From Galerina marginata (Eukaryota > Basidiomycota > Agaricomycetes > Agaricales > Galerinaceae): a DNA stretch of 64,000 nucleotides. This document shows positions 35,336 to 47,275 of the stretch, one piece after another. The position numbers and the translations under genes were made by a program. Location of the stretch: the NCBI GenBank assembly GCA_023014335.1, contig JAECYW010000006.1:2666001-2730000 (forward strand). Direction: 5' to 3'. The stretch's first letter is position 1, and every line of letters starts with the position of its first letter. The notes beneath the pieces were generated by a model. It was not told the origin of the DNA. It saw only the letters and a program-made list of their open reading frames with translations, and made no database searches.

Positions 35336-36877
35336 AGCATGCGGGTGGATGGGCTTTCAGGACGAAATTGCCACCTTTTCCAAGACATTTCAGACTGTTT
35401 TGCAGCCATGGTGCCGATGAAAAGTGGATCATTTCCCTAGCCGCCTCAGGCGTTTCGAAAACCCCAAATTATCCTGTCCTATTCGACATATACGAGTCAC
35501 TCAAAACCGGGAAACCAGAAGATTACCTCTTTGCCTTTTCAAACAGGCCCGAGATGGTCAACTCGAAACGCTCAAACTTTTCTTTATATACGCCGAGATC
35601 TCTATCGAATACCAAACTCTGGTCTACTCGTACGGGATGTAGAGAATGTCAATAAACAAGATGATGGAGCTGCCAGACCCATTTTCCATCAAATGCTTTA
35701 AAAATGACCATAAGTGATGTAGGCATGTTTGACCGTACTTTTGGTTATCTTGTGCTATGGGTTCGTATTCTCTTCACTTTTTTTTCATGGGTCTAATTCC
35801 TAATCACACTAATTTCTAGGTTCACACTTTGAAGCGGGGATGATGTGAAATTCCGAGATATAGTTACGGCCTCCCTTCATGCTCGCTTTTGGTTGCATAA
35901 CTGGCAAGGACACTTGGCCAATGGTGCTTCCAAGTCCCCATGCATGGAGTTCTTCAAAATGGTGCAGCACATAATGGTTCGTCAGCGCATTATGGTATCT
36001 TGAAATCCAAGTGCAAACGTGAATCGGCATCCAGATATATCTTCGATAGTGCAACAGGCATGCGGAAGCAAGTTCCGGGACTCCTCCAACCAGCAAACTT
36101 GTTCCGAGACGTGCTGAATGAAATTATCAAAATTGCCCCTCACAAGCAGTTCTCAAATGCGCCGCATCGACCCTTGCTCTGATCCTTACAATGGTCGAAT
36201 GCAGCTGGACGACATTCGGCTCCTCCATTTCCTGTCAAGTCCGAGGTGGATGATCTTCGTAATAGCGGGTTCCAAGGGTAAGGAGCATTTTCATAGGCCT
36301 CTGCGCCTGACGACACATCCCACCTCACGGCTCCACCAAACCGAGCATTGCTCATACCATTCCAGAGTGTTTTCACGTGCCGTTCTGCGTCGGTGCTGAG
36401 ATCTAACAGATGCCGGCGTAGATAAGCATCAGCACATGCAAGTTCCTTCGCAAAAAAATTCACCGTGTTGCTCTTGTCTTCGACAATCACCCATCCTGCA
36501 ACACGGTAAGTGCTCCGCACTCTTCATCTCATATGTTGGGCTGACATCCTTCATGATCAGAATAGTGATTAACGCAGGCTCCGCCTTTTTTATCTTAAAA
36601 TCATTTAATCACTATTCTATCGTGAGTTCACCTCCTGTCTTTCGGACAAACTCAAACCTGATCTCAGTTTCCTATATGCAGTCACTGCTGTTCACTTCTG
36701 GCTGCGTCATTTGAACCCTCTTAAAGTGACTCATACAGTAAGCACAATGGCTTCGCCATCCTTTGTCCGAAACCCCGCCTCTTCTCGTGCTGTGATAGGT
36801 TTTTAATCTATCATACTCCACTCGAATTTTTGTCGTTAATACTGTCAACATATTGCCGCATCTAAATCTCGTTCCAG
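35336..36877. other. Unassigned 1.5-kb stretch with short coding-like pieces
   Basis: A frame at 35830-36000 (+) reads DIVTASLHARFWLHNWQGHL, and another at 35940-36182 reads ATGMRKQVPGLLQPANLF. Both look coding but I cannot name or join them. Nothing is seen between 36400 and 36870 apart from AT-rich sequence next to the retroelement's first ATG. Confidence 0.35.
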
Positions 36878-39296
36878 ATGACTGATCATGGTGTTCAACC
36901 GGATGAAACAGAGCGTATTCATGCACGCTCCGAAAAGTTCCAGGATGTTCTCGAGCAGGCTCTCAGCGACCATCAACTCAGAGAAGCCGGGGCTTTGCCC
37001 ACTGAAGCTGAAGACTATGTTGAGCAGTTCTCTCAACATAGGCAAGAAGCGGAGGCTGAGAGGACTAGAAACTCGAGAGCCGCCGAAGTCGATGCCGATG
37101 GCGACCATGCCCCAAGTCAGGAGCATGCACCCGAAGGCCTCAACGAGGATGAAGCAGCTGCTTTCCGACTCCAGCGAAACGAACTCCCCCTTCATAGAGT
37201 CTGAGGAGGTCGGCAATCGCAACATTCTTCTGTCGCGAAGGCCCAGAAGGTGCTGCCCTGCGTAACTTGGCTTCCAAAACCTTCCAGGCTGCAGCCTCCA
37301 CCGCATCCTCTCGGGCTTGAGATTCAGCGGCTTCAGCCTGACCCAGCTGGTGTATCAGGTGGTGCGACAGGTTCATCCATTCCAGACTTGGTCCTCGACA
37401 TTATGCCACATTTGCGCGATCTTTCTACGAACGCCATTGGAGACCCACACCTCGAAGCAACATGGAAACTCCGAAATGCTTTCATGGGGAAAGATGTCTC
37501 GGACCCTGTCATTGATGTTCTCCGATCCCAGGCGCAGAAGGCAGAGGCCTTCGTGAAGGATTCTGGCCTTTCGACGAGGGCGAATGGAAAGTCGAAGAGC
37601 GTGACTTCATGGAAAACTTTGCCTCTGCCGATGAAGACCTTGAGGCCCTGCGGGCCTTCCAGGACAGAGAGCTAGGTGCGGGTAGATGGTCGTCAGCGCT
37701 TCCTATCTCAAATCTCCTCCCTGGAATGAAGATGTCTCCCATGTTTGTTGCATGGCAGAAAGTGAAGCCTCGGATGATCACCGACCATTCAGCCTCAGGG
37801 ATAAATAGTGGAATCCCGAGGTCTGAGGCTCAAGTCCAGTATGATGACATGCACCCATTCGGACAGGTCCTGCACAATGCACATCTGAATAATCCAGGGC
37901 GTCGCTTCGTTGTCTTCAAATCAGATGTCGCCTCCACCTTCCTAAACCTTCTGGCCCACCCTCTCTGGTAGTTACGTCAAGTTATCGGTGTCGATCGCGC
38001 CCTCCACATAGTCCGACGTCTCATCTTTGGGAATCGGGCTTCGCCCAGGATTTGGCGCTCAGTTTCCGGCCTCCTCTGTTGGCTTGCCATCCGGAAACTG
38101 GGAATCATTGGTCTTTTTGTCTTCAACTCCTGATCCTCTGGGATTTTATTGCCTTCCCTTATGAGGATAAGAAGCAGGAACACGGCAACTGCCTGAAGAT
38201 CATTGGGTTCTGGGTTGACGCTAACCTCGGCAGCATCTCCCTGACTCAGGACTCCATCATCAACGTTGTCGCTCGTGTTAATGAGTTTCTGGACCAACCA
38301 GACCGCTGTCCTATTCTTCGCGACTGGCAGCGTTTGGGAGGACACCTCAACTGGCTCTTCCTCGAGAATTGATGTTCGTTTTGTGGACAGCATGCAGTGG
38401 GCAGATCATGCTGCGGACATGGTTCTCTGGACAGATGCTAGTTTGCGCTGAGCTTCTGCTATGCGGGAAATGGCTTTGTTTATCAGCTTCGCCCCTGCCC
38501 ACCTAATGTCACAATTGTCATTTTCTTCCTAGAACTTGTCGCTATTCTATCTGCAATCCACCATGTTGCATCCTTCACTTGCCCCCCTCGCCGTCTCCTT
38601 GTTTGGACCGACAACCTTGATGCTGTCGGAGTTCTCAACTCATCAACCGCATTACATAATGCACCCCTTCAGTGCAATTTCGGAGGTTATTCTGGCTTCT
38701 GGGCTCGATTTGCGGGTCCGGCACATCCCACGCAAGGATAATATCCGTGCTGACCTCCTCTCTCATCTGCTCCTCAATGAGTACCGGCGAAAATTTCCTT
38801 CAGACCTCGTCCGCTCCTTTACTCACCCAAAGGACCTTTTGGCGGCGCGATGGAGGGAGTGCTTTTGAGTGCGTTGGGTGGGCATAGGAGAAGACCTTCT
38901 CATGCCCGCCCCCCCCATGGACTTGGCAGATCTGGATAGCCGGACACTATTTATTCAAGTCCATGCTATTGAGAAGTCGACGGTGGATGGCTATGCCACC
39001 GGCGCGCATGACTACCTTTGATTTTGTATTAACCACTCTCTATCCATATCCCTGCTGCAAGAGTACGTCGTCTTGCGGGATTCTCGCCACGGCTCGAGAG
39101 CAGCCTTGTTCCTTCGGGAAGATGGCAGCCACCCGACACGCTCTTGGTTTGATGCGAAGTTCTTCGCGGTCCTCGACCGTTCTTTTGGCGGTCATTCTGC
39201 AGGGGCTGGTGGTGCCACGTATTATGCCAGCCTTACCTCAACCCTATTTTCTTCATTCTATGTTTGTTTAATGTACCTTATACCTTGTTACAAGTA
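36878..39296 (+). mobile_element. DIRS-like retroelement (RT, RNase H, tyrosine recombinase), decayed
   Basis: The first frame starts MTDHGVQPDETERIHARSE at 36878 and is broken by a stop at 37202-37204. AIGDPHLEATWKLRNAFMGK follows. After a shift near 37570 comes the reverse transcriptase start (LLPGMKMSPMFVAWQKVKPR, ITDHSASGIN, FKSDVASTF), a stop at 37969-37971, and RLIFGNRASPRIW. Where the YxDD active site should be (~38115-38135) it reads FNS followed by a stop. RNase H remnants show WTDAS, FLELVAI, WTDNLDAV and DNIRADLLS. A recombinase N-part (STVDGYATGAHDYL) is followed, after an internal deletion, by FLREDGSHPTRSWFD and FGGHSAGAGGATYYAS. The catalytic Tyr end is missing. Gene order fits DIRS-like elements; no terminal repeats were found. 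Confidence 0.75.
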
Positions 39297-39899
39297 GTGG
39301 TCTATGTAGTTAGCCCTCTCGCTCCATCACCCAATCAAAATTGACACTGCCTGTTTATCGCTAATCATGGATTGATAAGCGCAGCAGAGGACAACCCCCA
39401 CAGATCTAGAATGCTTCATCTCTAGCATCTGGATCAAATTCGCCTCTGCCTTCCTATCAACACAAGGTCGCCGCAGGTCCAGATTCTGGCATGGGCTGTG
39501 AGGAAGTGTGGTGAAGGAGCCCTCCTGCCCAGGGTGGCATTTAACCATGACGTCGAGTCGTCGACTCATAACTTATCCAAAAGATTGATGAGAATAGTTT
39601 GTATACATGAAGTAAGTTAAAGCCTAGATGGAAAGTAGCAACATAGAATATAGTCACCGCTTGGAGTCGCACATATTTGCCAGAAATTTGTTCGAAGACA
39701 CCAAGAAGACACTCAAAAAAACAGGCGCGTCCTGACAATGGCCAGGCATTGAAAATAAACAAAGACCGTTTGCCAATCGTCTCTTCAAAATTGCTGCCAC
39801 TAATTGATCCGATACCTTTGCGAATTGCAATTAAGCCACAGCCAAAAAAAAAACAAAGATGCGTCTATGCCATTGCCTACAAAATAAGTATCGAAAAAA
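39297..39899. other. Spacer, 603 bp
   Basis: A Lys-rich 108-codon frame at 39677-40000 (+) overlaps the 3' end of the minus-strand gene and looks compositional. No gene recognised. Confidence 0.4.
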
Positions 39900-42682
39900 C
39901 TACCAATGACCACCGTTATTGTATTGTCCAGCTACGAAGGGAGAAGGCCCAAAGTATGAATAAACATTCCCAGCTGCTTCAGGATATCCTTCAGAAGTAG
40001 GGGCTTCAAGAGGAACGCCCACTTCGCTGGAATCTGTCAATACACTCAGCAAGATATATTGAGTGGTGGCTGTACTAAACATACAGATGTTTACCCCAAG
40101 AGGGTCCATGCTTGTCGACGCCTGTGGCCCCAGTATTCCTGGATAGTTCTTTAGTAAATCGATTTCATGGTATTGAGAAAAAAATAAGACAAACCTTCTA
40201 TATCTTCAAATGGCTCGTCTTCTGCCTCCAAATCCGACAGCCAGGTTTGGGGGGGGGCGTGATGAGTGATTGTCTGTTGCCGAGAGGAAAAAGTAATCCT
40301 GCCGAACTCTAGGGGGGACACGGTAGGATATGCCAAATAACCGAATGATTTGGCGAAGTTTCCAATTGGAGCCATAAGCTTCCAGTCAATGGTGACGCCA
40401 TAATCTCGTCTTCATTAACGCATTAGTTATTAAGCAGAACAGAAAGATTGTAAGACAAACATAGCTTTCTCCCACCAACCCTTGTAGGTTTGGTGCAAAA
40501 TAGGACCGTACTCGGGATCACTCAGTGCTTTCTTAACTTTGGCGTGGACTTCAATCCACACTGAATGGAACATCTCCCCGTCAAAATTCATCGGAATCTT
40601 GATCCCACCTTTCCAGCTGAGGAGGTGACAGTAAATCTAGAACGCCTTAAGCTGCCAATCAGGTAATAGAAAATGAAACACCCACAACGGTAATAACGAG
40701 AGTCACAAGCCCGGACGGAAATGTAGCCGCGAAAAGATAATAAAAAAGTCTCCCAATGGAGCTTTCTCTCTTGAACCAGAACTTGCTCATAATAAAACAT
40801 ATTGCAAGGTGATTGAAGCGCCCTTGGAGCTCCTATGAAATTTTCAGTCAGGTGAGTTTATAAAAATAAGTCAAAACACACGTTTGGTAGTGGGATAGCG
40901 TCTGTAAAAGCCATCAAGTTGATAAGCCCAAGGTTGAGCCTGATCGCGTCCTCAGCTGTCAGCAACAATGATTTCACAGTAATTTCTCTGGCTTCTTTCA
41001 ATGAAAACAAGCGAAGGAGCTCAGGGTCCGGCTCTTCAATGGAGTACATTTCCTCGACAGTTTTCTCAGCCATGTCCTTCAATGTCTTTCGTTCTTGTGA
41101 AGAGGCGGAGTAGATCTATAAATCGATATCAGTTATGAATGGAATCATTATAAAAATCGAGGACAGACCAAGCGCCGGATTTTCTCGTCTATGTGGACCT
41201 CCAACCTGATCGCTAGGATTGTTGCATCAGAAATAGACACAAAAACCCTGAAGATAACTCACAATTCTGCCTTTCGAAATCGGCCAGCGCTTGAGCAAAA
41301 GATTCATCAGCAATGTGCCTCGTTAGTACGCGGGTACGGCTGTTTTTGTGGACACTGGTAAAAAACATCTCTGCTTGCATGGTACGAGCAATAAAAATAC
41401 GCTGGGCTGAGGTGATAATGTTCTTGAGGGGCTGCTTGTACCTTTTGATGCCCGGCCTTTGTATCCTGGGATCTACGTACTCCCCCACTCCAGAAATAGC
41501 ATCAGTATTGTCGTTGTCACCACCTCCACCCTCGTAACCGTTGTCGTCCTCGTTGTCGTCATTGTCGTCATCGTTATAATCTTCGTAGTCTTCGTATCTG
41601 TCAATATCATGCCTGGCCTTAGAGCTGCTGCGACTTGTGGGTTGTGAGCTGCCCCGACTCTGAGAACTGCCAGAGTTGGATGCACTTGCTGGGCTTGTCG
41701 CTCGTATAAGTCCTTTGCCGAAGAGATAGCGGCGAAGGTCTTTTCCATCGGGCAGCTAAAAAAGAGAAAAGAGGTTGAAATCAAAGATAACACTTTAGAA
41801 TAATTGAAATAATCACTGCCTGGGCCTCTGAGCGTGGGGCCTCTGAGCGCGAGCCACTCGGACTTCTTGAGCCCCTCTCAATCGGCGACACTCTTGACTT
41901 ACTACTCCCTCTTGAGCTTCCCCGTGAGACATTCCGCTTCGTGCTTGGTATCTTTCCCGTCGTTCGAGAACGTTCGGAAGGTCGTGGATGGAACGCATAA
42001 TCATCGAAACTGGGTGGCTGGGTAGGAGAGTCCAAGAAAGTAAGTTGACAGCATTTCGAACATAAGGCAATACTCACTGGATCATCGTTGAGACTTATGA
42101 AATTTTCGATAATCGTCCCGGGGTCATGCTGTGCCCACTGGCTTTCATTAGTACTCAGGCCTGTCGACGACTTGAAATGGTGTTAAGCAATTTCAACAGA
42201 TTACGGAAATAAATAGCGATCATACCAAGATCGGGTTGGCCGCTCTCATAGTAGGGCGTGGATTGAGGGGACCAGGACGCCTTGCCATTGGATGACCGAT
42301 ATATCTGTCGGAAGTAAGTAGATGAGCCATCCGCCAATCCGTAGTTCCTGTCGAGGACTTGAAACGATGTCAAGCAATTTCATCAGATTATGGAAATAAA
42401 TAGCGATCATACCGAGCTCGGGTTGGCCATTGGATAGCCAACATACCGGTAGTCCGGTTGCCAGTCTGTAGACCTTGTGTCCTGTTGACTTTCTTGTAAG
42501 ATTAGCATATGGTCATACTAAGCTAATTACCGTCAGACCCTCGCGTTGGCCAGCCGGAGTGGAGTTTATCCGATCAAGGGTTCTGCTTGTGCGGGGCGTA
42601 TCCTCATTTAAGGTACGGCGAGAGTCTAGGAAAATATCAGAGTAAGGCAGAGAGATGGAATGTATTCTGACGTACCAGTCAT
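39900..42682 (-). CDS. DUF6532-like protein with Ser/Arg- and Asp-rich N-terminal half
   Basis: About a dozen short exons join in phase from ATG 42682 to the stop at 39900. The N-terminal half is disordered: Ser/Arg-rich (SRGSSRGSSKSRVSPIERGS) and then a long Asp/Tyr/Glu run. The C-terminal half reads KQPLKNIITSAQRIFIARTM, RTRVLTRHIADESFAQALAD, RLEVHIDEKIRRLIYSASSQ and EITVKSLLLTAEDAIRLNLG. It ends with a membrane-less FNHLAICFIMSKFWF...PSGLVTLVITV segment and a W-K-G-G/F-H-S-V-W-I-E region. That order resembles DUF6532, an uncharacterised domain common in agaricomycetes. The exon at about 42226-42357 and its introns are duplicated. It lies 153 bp downstream of a coiled-coil gene on the same strand. 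No disruption found; function unknown. Confidence 0.6.
42171..42412 (-). repeat. Tandem exon duplication with near-identical introns
   Basis: Two 55-nt introns at 42171-42225 and 42358-42412 match at 50 of 55 positions by my count. They flank an exon whose ends also resemble the neighbouring exons: DYRYVGYPMANPSS then SSTGTTDW, against DRYIGHPMA..RAANPIL then SSTGLS. The repeat period is 187 bp and both introns are phase 0, so the duplication keeps the frame. Confidence 0.85.
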
Positions 42683-42835
42683 GGCTAGTAGACTGCATTT
42701 TTGCCCAAGCTCCGCTCCTGCTTTTATACTGTGAAAGTATCGCTTGACAATTGCTCAACAAGTGCTTCGATGGCAAAAAAAAAAGATGTGACATTCAAGT
42801 TACTTGATGTGGTACAGAAACTGATAGCATGATAA

Positions 42836-43529
42836 TTACTCCGGACGACATTGCCTCTCATTGTTGCTTCTGGCCCAATCATCTTCATTTCCGTCGTCTT
42901 CTTCCTCATAATAGCTGCAATTGCAAGGAGTGTAAGGCAAGCAAATTATATCCATGAAGTGAACACGAACCAGATCCTTGGTGTCGATAGTAGCGACATG
43001 GGAGCTATTCAAGACGGATAAAACGAAACCCACTTGACGTCCAGCATTTGTGGCACATAAATGTACTGCCAAAAGCTCTTCTTCAAGTGTTTCAAGCTGC
43101 TGTTTTTGTTCGAGCAACCGAAAGCGTGTGACATCCTCTTCAGCTTCGAGGGTATCTTTGGCCGCTCTGGCCAAATCGATTGCAAGCTGCGGATTAAGGG
43201 AGTTCAAGCTTTCCCCTGTGGAAGCCGCCTTCTGTAGCACACGGATTTCGTGTCTACGCTTGACAGCTAAAGTTGCCTCAGCCAGGTTTGTTTTGCGACG
43301 CGCATGCGCCAGAGATAGCATGCAATGAGTTTTGTCTATTTCAGTTTCCAGAATGTCCTCCTTTGGAAAGATGACTTAGACAAATGTATACCATGGATTT
43401 CATGGTTGAACGTACAGGAGGGATTGTTGGCTCAGTGATCAAGGTCGACTTTATGAAGTCACTGGGCCTTATACTAAATTTGGGGATGGAACTTGTTTGA
43501 CATAAATGGTAAGACGCAGACGTTGTCAT
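42836..43529 (-). CDS. Unrecognised 212-aa coiled-coil protein
   Basis: Two exons, 43529-43416 and 43360-42836, join in phase across a 55-nt intron to 212 aa. The N-terminus (MTTSASYHLCQTSSIP) is not a signal peptide. Residues ~39-130 form a long charged helix (ARRKTNLAEATLAVKRRHEI, TRFRLLEQKQQLETLEEELL). A less charged segment (VGFVLSVLNSSHVATIDTKD) and an acidic end (YYEEEDDGNEDDW) follow. No family recognised. It is transcribed toward the DUF6532-like gene just downstream; a functional partnership is only inferred from adjacency and from the intact state of both. Confidence 0.6.
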
Positions 43530-43922
43530 CTTTAGAACAAGACTAAAGAAAGGTGATTACGGTTGGAGAGATCAGAGGAGGTGTGATGAGAGGCTGAGGT
43601 GCAGTGAGAGGCTGAGGTGCGGTGAGAAACCCATGAACTCCGAGTTCATAACAAGCAAATGTCGAGCAAATGCCACGTTGTGGCGTGACTCTGTGAGATG
43701 GACAAACACATTCTTTTTAGTCTAAATTGCATCTTCTAAGTTGTGCTTCGTGTTATCTCAACCTTTAATGGATATCTTCCTAAAGGAATTGTTAAGTCCA
43801 ACCATGTTGTGCTGCCCCAAGCTGATTTGAGCTTTTTGATGTCACAGTGCGGACCGGTAGTTGCACAGGTGCAAGGTGCGTAATCCCTGTACATATTATT
43901 CGTACCTTTGCCGTCCAAGTGC
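43530..43922. other. Upstream region of the coiled-coil gene
   Basis: It contains a short direct repeat at 43581-43625 (GAGAGGCTGAGGTGCRGTGA, two copies). No gene seen. Confidence 0.5.
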
Positions 43923-43992
43923 TCTACCGTCCAAGCTCTGTTCTACCGTCCAAGCTCTGCTCTACCGTCCAAGCTCTGCTCTACAGTCTGCT
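43923..43992. repeat. 19-bp tandem repeat
   Basis: Unit TCTACCGTCCAAGCTCTGC is present in three full copies and a partial one. A related CCGTCCAAGTG lies just before. Confidence 0.9.
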
Positions 43993-44646
43993 CTCTTATG
44001 TTTTTCCTCATTTCTCCACTCTCAGCTTTCGGCTGCGCTGCATGTGTGTGAAGATCTTGCTGCCAATGCATACTTACATAGGACTCGTAAACTGTGGCTT
44101 CTGCATTTTACCGGGTGGCCGGAGCCTCAATCTTGCTGACCCGAGACCATTATCGACGGATGTCCCCTAGTTAGCGCGACACGAGGCGTCGGGATAGTGC
44201 TTCAATTTGGTCGAGCGAGAGATTGACGGAGGGAAGGTCGGGCCGCGATAAGTGCGAAGTTACGAGCTCAGCTGCGCAGATGTAATATTGGTCTTGCACT
44301 CGTGTAGAAGACACGCATGTCAGTCTCGAACATTGGTCCGGTCTCACTGTGTGCAAGCGGCCAGTTCGAATTCGTGAGTCAAGTTATCTACTTTCACCAG
44401 ATATGTAACCTTTTTCACTGGCAATAACCCCTTAGATTTGATGACGCTTGAACTCTTACTTTTGAATTTTAGCGTGAGTCTCACTGGCACAGGTCCTGTT
44501 TACACCCACCTGCTTGGGAAGTCATGTCCTACGTGGTTGAGGCAGTAAAGACTGACGGTGTCCCGCGCTGCATAGCTACTGCAGTCACCGCCTCCAGCAC
44601 TTCAAAAGGCGTTGTTGCGTGTCATCACCATGACCTCCTTCATCCC
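43993..44646. other. Unassigned spacer
   Basis: Short frames on both strands (44171-44356 -, 43847-44170 +) without recognisable motifs. Confidence 0.35.
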
Positions 44647-45047
44647 CTGCCTCCTCCACTCATTCTACGTGGGTGGCTAGTACTGGTGAGCCCTAAACTC
44701 TCTGTGTGATTGCAATGTCTTAAGAATATCGGTCTAGCCTGCTACGTTGTTCCGTCCGAGATCCATGAATAACCTGTAAATCCCATGTTATCAAGTCCAT
44801 ACATACGCATCCATCTTCTTGTGTCAAAGATGGGTTCAAAATAACTGCTTCCTCCACTCATTCTACGTCGGTGGCTAGTACTGGTGAGCCCTAGACTCTC
44901 TGTGTGATTGCAATGTCTTAAGAATATCGGTCTAGCCCGCTACGTTGTTCCGTCCGATATCGATATCCATGAATAACCTGTAAATCCCATGTTATCAAGT
45001 CCATACATACGCATCCATCTTCTTGTGTCAAAGATGGGTTCAAAATG
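44647..45047. repeat. ~198-bp direct duplication, two copies
   Basis: Copy 1 begins CCTCCACTCATTCTACGT at 44653 and copy 2 at 44851. They stay aligned through GTGTCAAAGATGGGTTCAAAAT with a few substitutions and a small insertion (GATATCGATATCC in copy 2). A GTGAGCCC splice-donor-like sequence is repeated in each. No coding function assigned. Confidence 0.9.
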
Positions 45048-45325
45048 ACACAGAAATACAGCCCCCAGAGATGTGGGACTGGGGCACGCCACGGCAGGTG
45101 CTGGAAACAAAGAGACTCCTATCTTTTTTTCCCGTCTGAATTAATCTGATGGCTCATCTCTTAGCCCCACGCACCAATCAAGTTACTCAGGTGTCGAGCA
45201 GGTCCAGCATCGCAAATGGCACTGGGAAAGAGAAAGGTTGCGTGTTCATGCCATATTATTTTCCCGTTTCTCATTAACCTTTCGCTACTCGGACCGCACG
45301 AACCGCACGAACGAAGCCCATCAAA
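45048..45325. other. Unassigned spacer
   Basis: No gene seen; leads into a short shared exon-like module. Confidence 0.35.
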
Positions 45326-45409
45326 GAGTTCCGGAATTCGAGATTCCGACCCATCACGCCACGCCCGGACAGTCCACACCAGCGGCTGTCTCTCGGCAGA
45401 GGCTGACAA
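45326..45409 (+). repeat. 84-bp exon-like module shared with 58876-58958
   Basis: The two sequences, 13.5 kb apart in the same orientation, share GAGTTCCGGAATTCGAGATT, CACGCCACGCCCGGACAGTC and CTCGGCAGAGG with few differences. Best translation here is FRNSRFRPITPRPDSPHQR, which runs into a stop. At the second site the same frame stays open. Confidence 0.8.
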
Positions 45410-46681
45410 CGCCGGCTCCTCCACACAAGCGAGTTGCTCGGTCATATTGCGGTAAGTCTGGTTCTTCGATTTCTTCTCCAACAGTAGCTCGATGTTTCGG
45501 CTTCCTTTCAGGTTCCTTTCAGGTTCCAATCTGTCCTCTTCCTCAGCCCATGAACTCGAACACCGACGATAACGGAAATAGAATTAGCTTTGTAGGCCAT
45601 TGCATTGCATGGCATTTACGAGTCCATTTCCCTTTTAAATTTTAACATAAATTGCCGCTTCTTATTTCCTTGACAATATGACATGTTTAGAGGATTGGTG
45701 AATTGCACTGAATGAATTACACTGAATGTAATATATTGAAACATTATTTATGATGACAAGGCTAACTTGGAAAGACAATCTACTACGGTTTGACTGTTGG
45801 GATTTGGTATGGATCAGTGCTCAAACATCACCAGAAGAGACATGATTGAAAAGTGGTTGCTCGTGACAGGAGAGACAGCCGTTGAAAGGAACAGCACAGC
45901 AGACAATAGACTGCCAGACTGGTGGAAATGGAAGGTGTCGTGGCGACAGTACCGCGATCGTCGTCATATGGGTACAGTTCACGATAGAGTCGGACGTCGG
46001 TGGTGGTGTTGTTGGCCATCCATGACATATCACCCATTTCATCGGAAATGGACAGCGTCTCAAAAGCACAGGGATGGGAGGGTTGGTAGTGTTTGAGGAC
46101 TGCGTCGGGCTCGATGGTCAAAACTGGGCAAGGCCCATGATAAGCGACCAACGTCGACGGAAAACGCAGGGATACAGTTCACGGGGGATCGCAAATGTGT
46201 GGTGACGTGGCGCAAGCTGGCAGTGACGTGTGCGGAGGCAGGGATTTGGGATCGTTGAGACGGTGTCGGATGGGTTAGGCATGCAGGAGACGTGACGCGG
46301 GGCTCGCGGGCGTCGTCAACGGTTGTGGATGTGGTAACGGGGCGTGGGGAAGGGGCGATTCGGGTTGCTAACCATCGTCGATGGCGACAGCAGTCAACGA
46401 AAGGTTGGATAATGGAAGGTTGGCGTTGGCTTGCGACCTGCCGGTGGTTGGGCTGATGTGGATGCTTGGTGCCGGTGAACTGCCAAGAGGTTCGTGGGTC
46501 TACGCAGGTAGGTTGTAGCAGCCTCGCGAGGCCTCAGGAATGCTCGTCGATGGCGACCGGCATCAACTTGTGGGCGTACGCCACAGTTTGTCGGGGCGGT
46601 AGTCGCCTCATGGATTGAGGTCGGCGCTGTCTCGGACGGGATGGTACTGAAGGTGCGCAAGCGATGGGTTGTCCGCATAAC
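45410..46681. other. Unassigned 1.3-kb stretch
   Basis: Opposed frames at 45797-46151 are uninformative. The region from 46150 to 46680 is GC-rich and strongly purine/pyrimidine skewed, with no recognisable domain. Confidence 0.35.
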
Positions 46682-46880
46682 TTGCATGACAATCTCGTTG
46701 TCGAAAGATTGCAGTGGCAAACAAAGACTGTGGAGGTGTCAAGCTCGAGGGTAATATGTGGGACAGGACGGCGTGGGTGGTGCGCATGTGTACGACAATA
46801 TCGTCGTCAAGAAGCCGCAGGGGCAAACGGGTGGCATGACCTGCACGACAATGTTGTCGTCAAAAAGCTGCAGGGTAGAT
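46682..46880. repeat. Degenerate minisatellite, about three units
   Basis: A unit of the form CACGACAATRTCGTCGTCAA followed by AGCYGCAGGGGCAAA occurs near 46684, 46791 and 46846. Each unit contains the self-complementary core GACAAT.TCGTC. The copies are diverged. Confidence 0.6.
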
Positions 46881-47195
46881 GAGGACGGCGAAGATGTCTA
46901 TTGAGGGGAGAGACGACATCGTCTTCCAGAGGTCGCAGGGAAGGTGGAGGCGTCGAGTTTGAAGTGGGAGAGACGGAGGTGGAGGTGGAGAACCACAGCC
47001 CTGGGGAGCGGTGAGGACGAAATATTTGTTCCTAGAAAGTACAGTAAGTCTTAAGATCTAGGAAGGCATTAATATAAAAACAATAGAACATACCAAGCGA
47101 GCAGAGATCGACTAGAGTACTTACATGTACAGGAGATGAGGGAGAGTGGAAGGAGTTGTTGAACGTTGGATTCGGATTTCGGAATTAATCAATTA
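46881..47195. other. Unassigned spacer
   Basis: Purine-rich to 47020, then AT-rich; nothing recognised. Confidence 0.35.
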
Positions 47196-47207
47196 ATAAT
47201 TCTTCTC

Positions 47208-47275
47208 ATGGCGAGCGAGGCTCAGCGAGCCGGGTGAGCGAAGCGAACCCCGGCCCGTAGCGACGGGTCGTAAGC
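47208..47275. repeat. GC-rich palindromic block
   Basis: The block contains GCGAGCGAGGCTCAGCGAGC and GAGCGAAGCGAACCCCGG, then a perfect hairpin, CCCGT (47254-47258), AGCG loop, ACGGG (47263-47267). The CGAGCG/AGCGAAGCG pattern and abrupt change from AT-rich flank (AATTAATCAATTAATAATTC) suggest an inserted repeat end. Identity unknown. Confidence 0.6.

Noticed and set aside
43923..43992. CRISPR-like short regular repeats
   Set aside because: Units are directly adjacent without spacers, and the DNA is eukaryotic; it is a minisatellite.
47254..47267. GC hairpin as an intrinsic terminator
   Set aside because: No T tract, and this type of terminator is bacterial; kept only as part of a repeat block.
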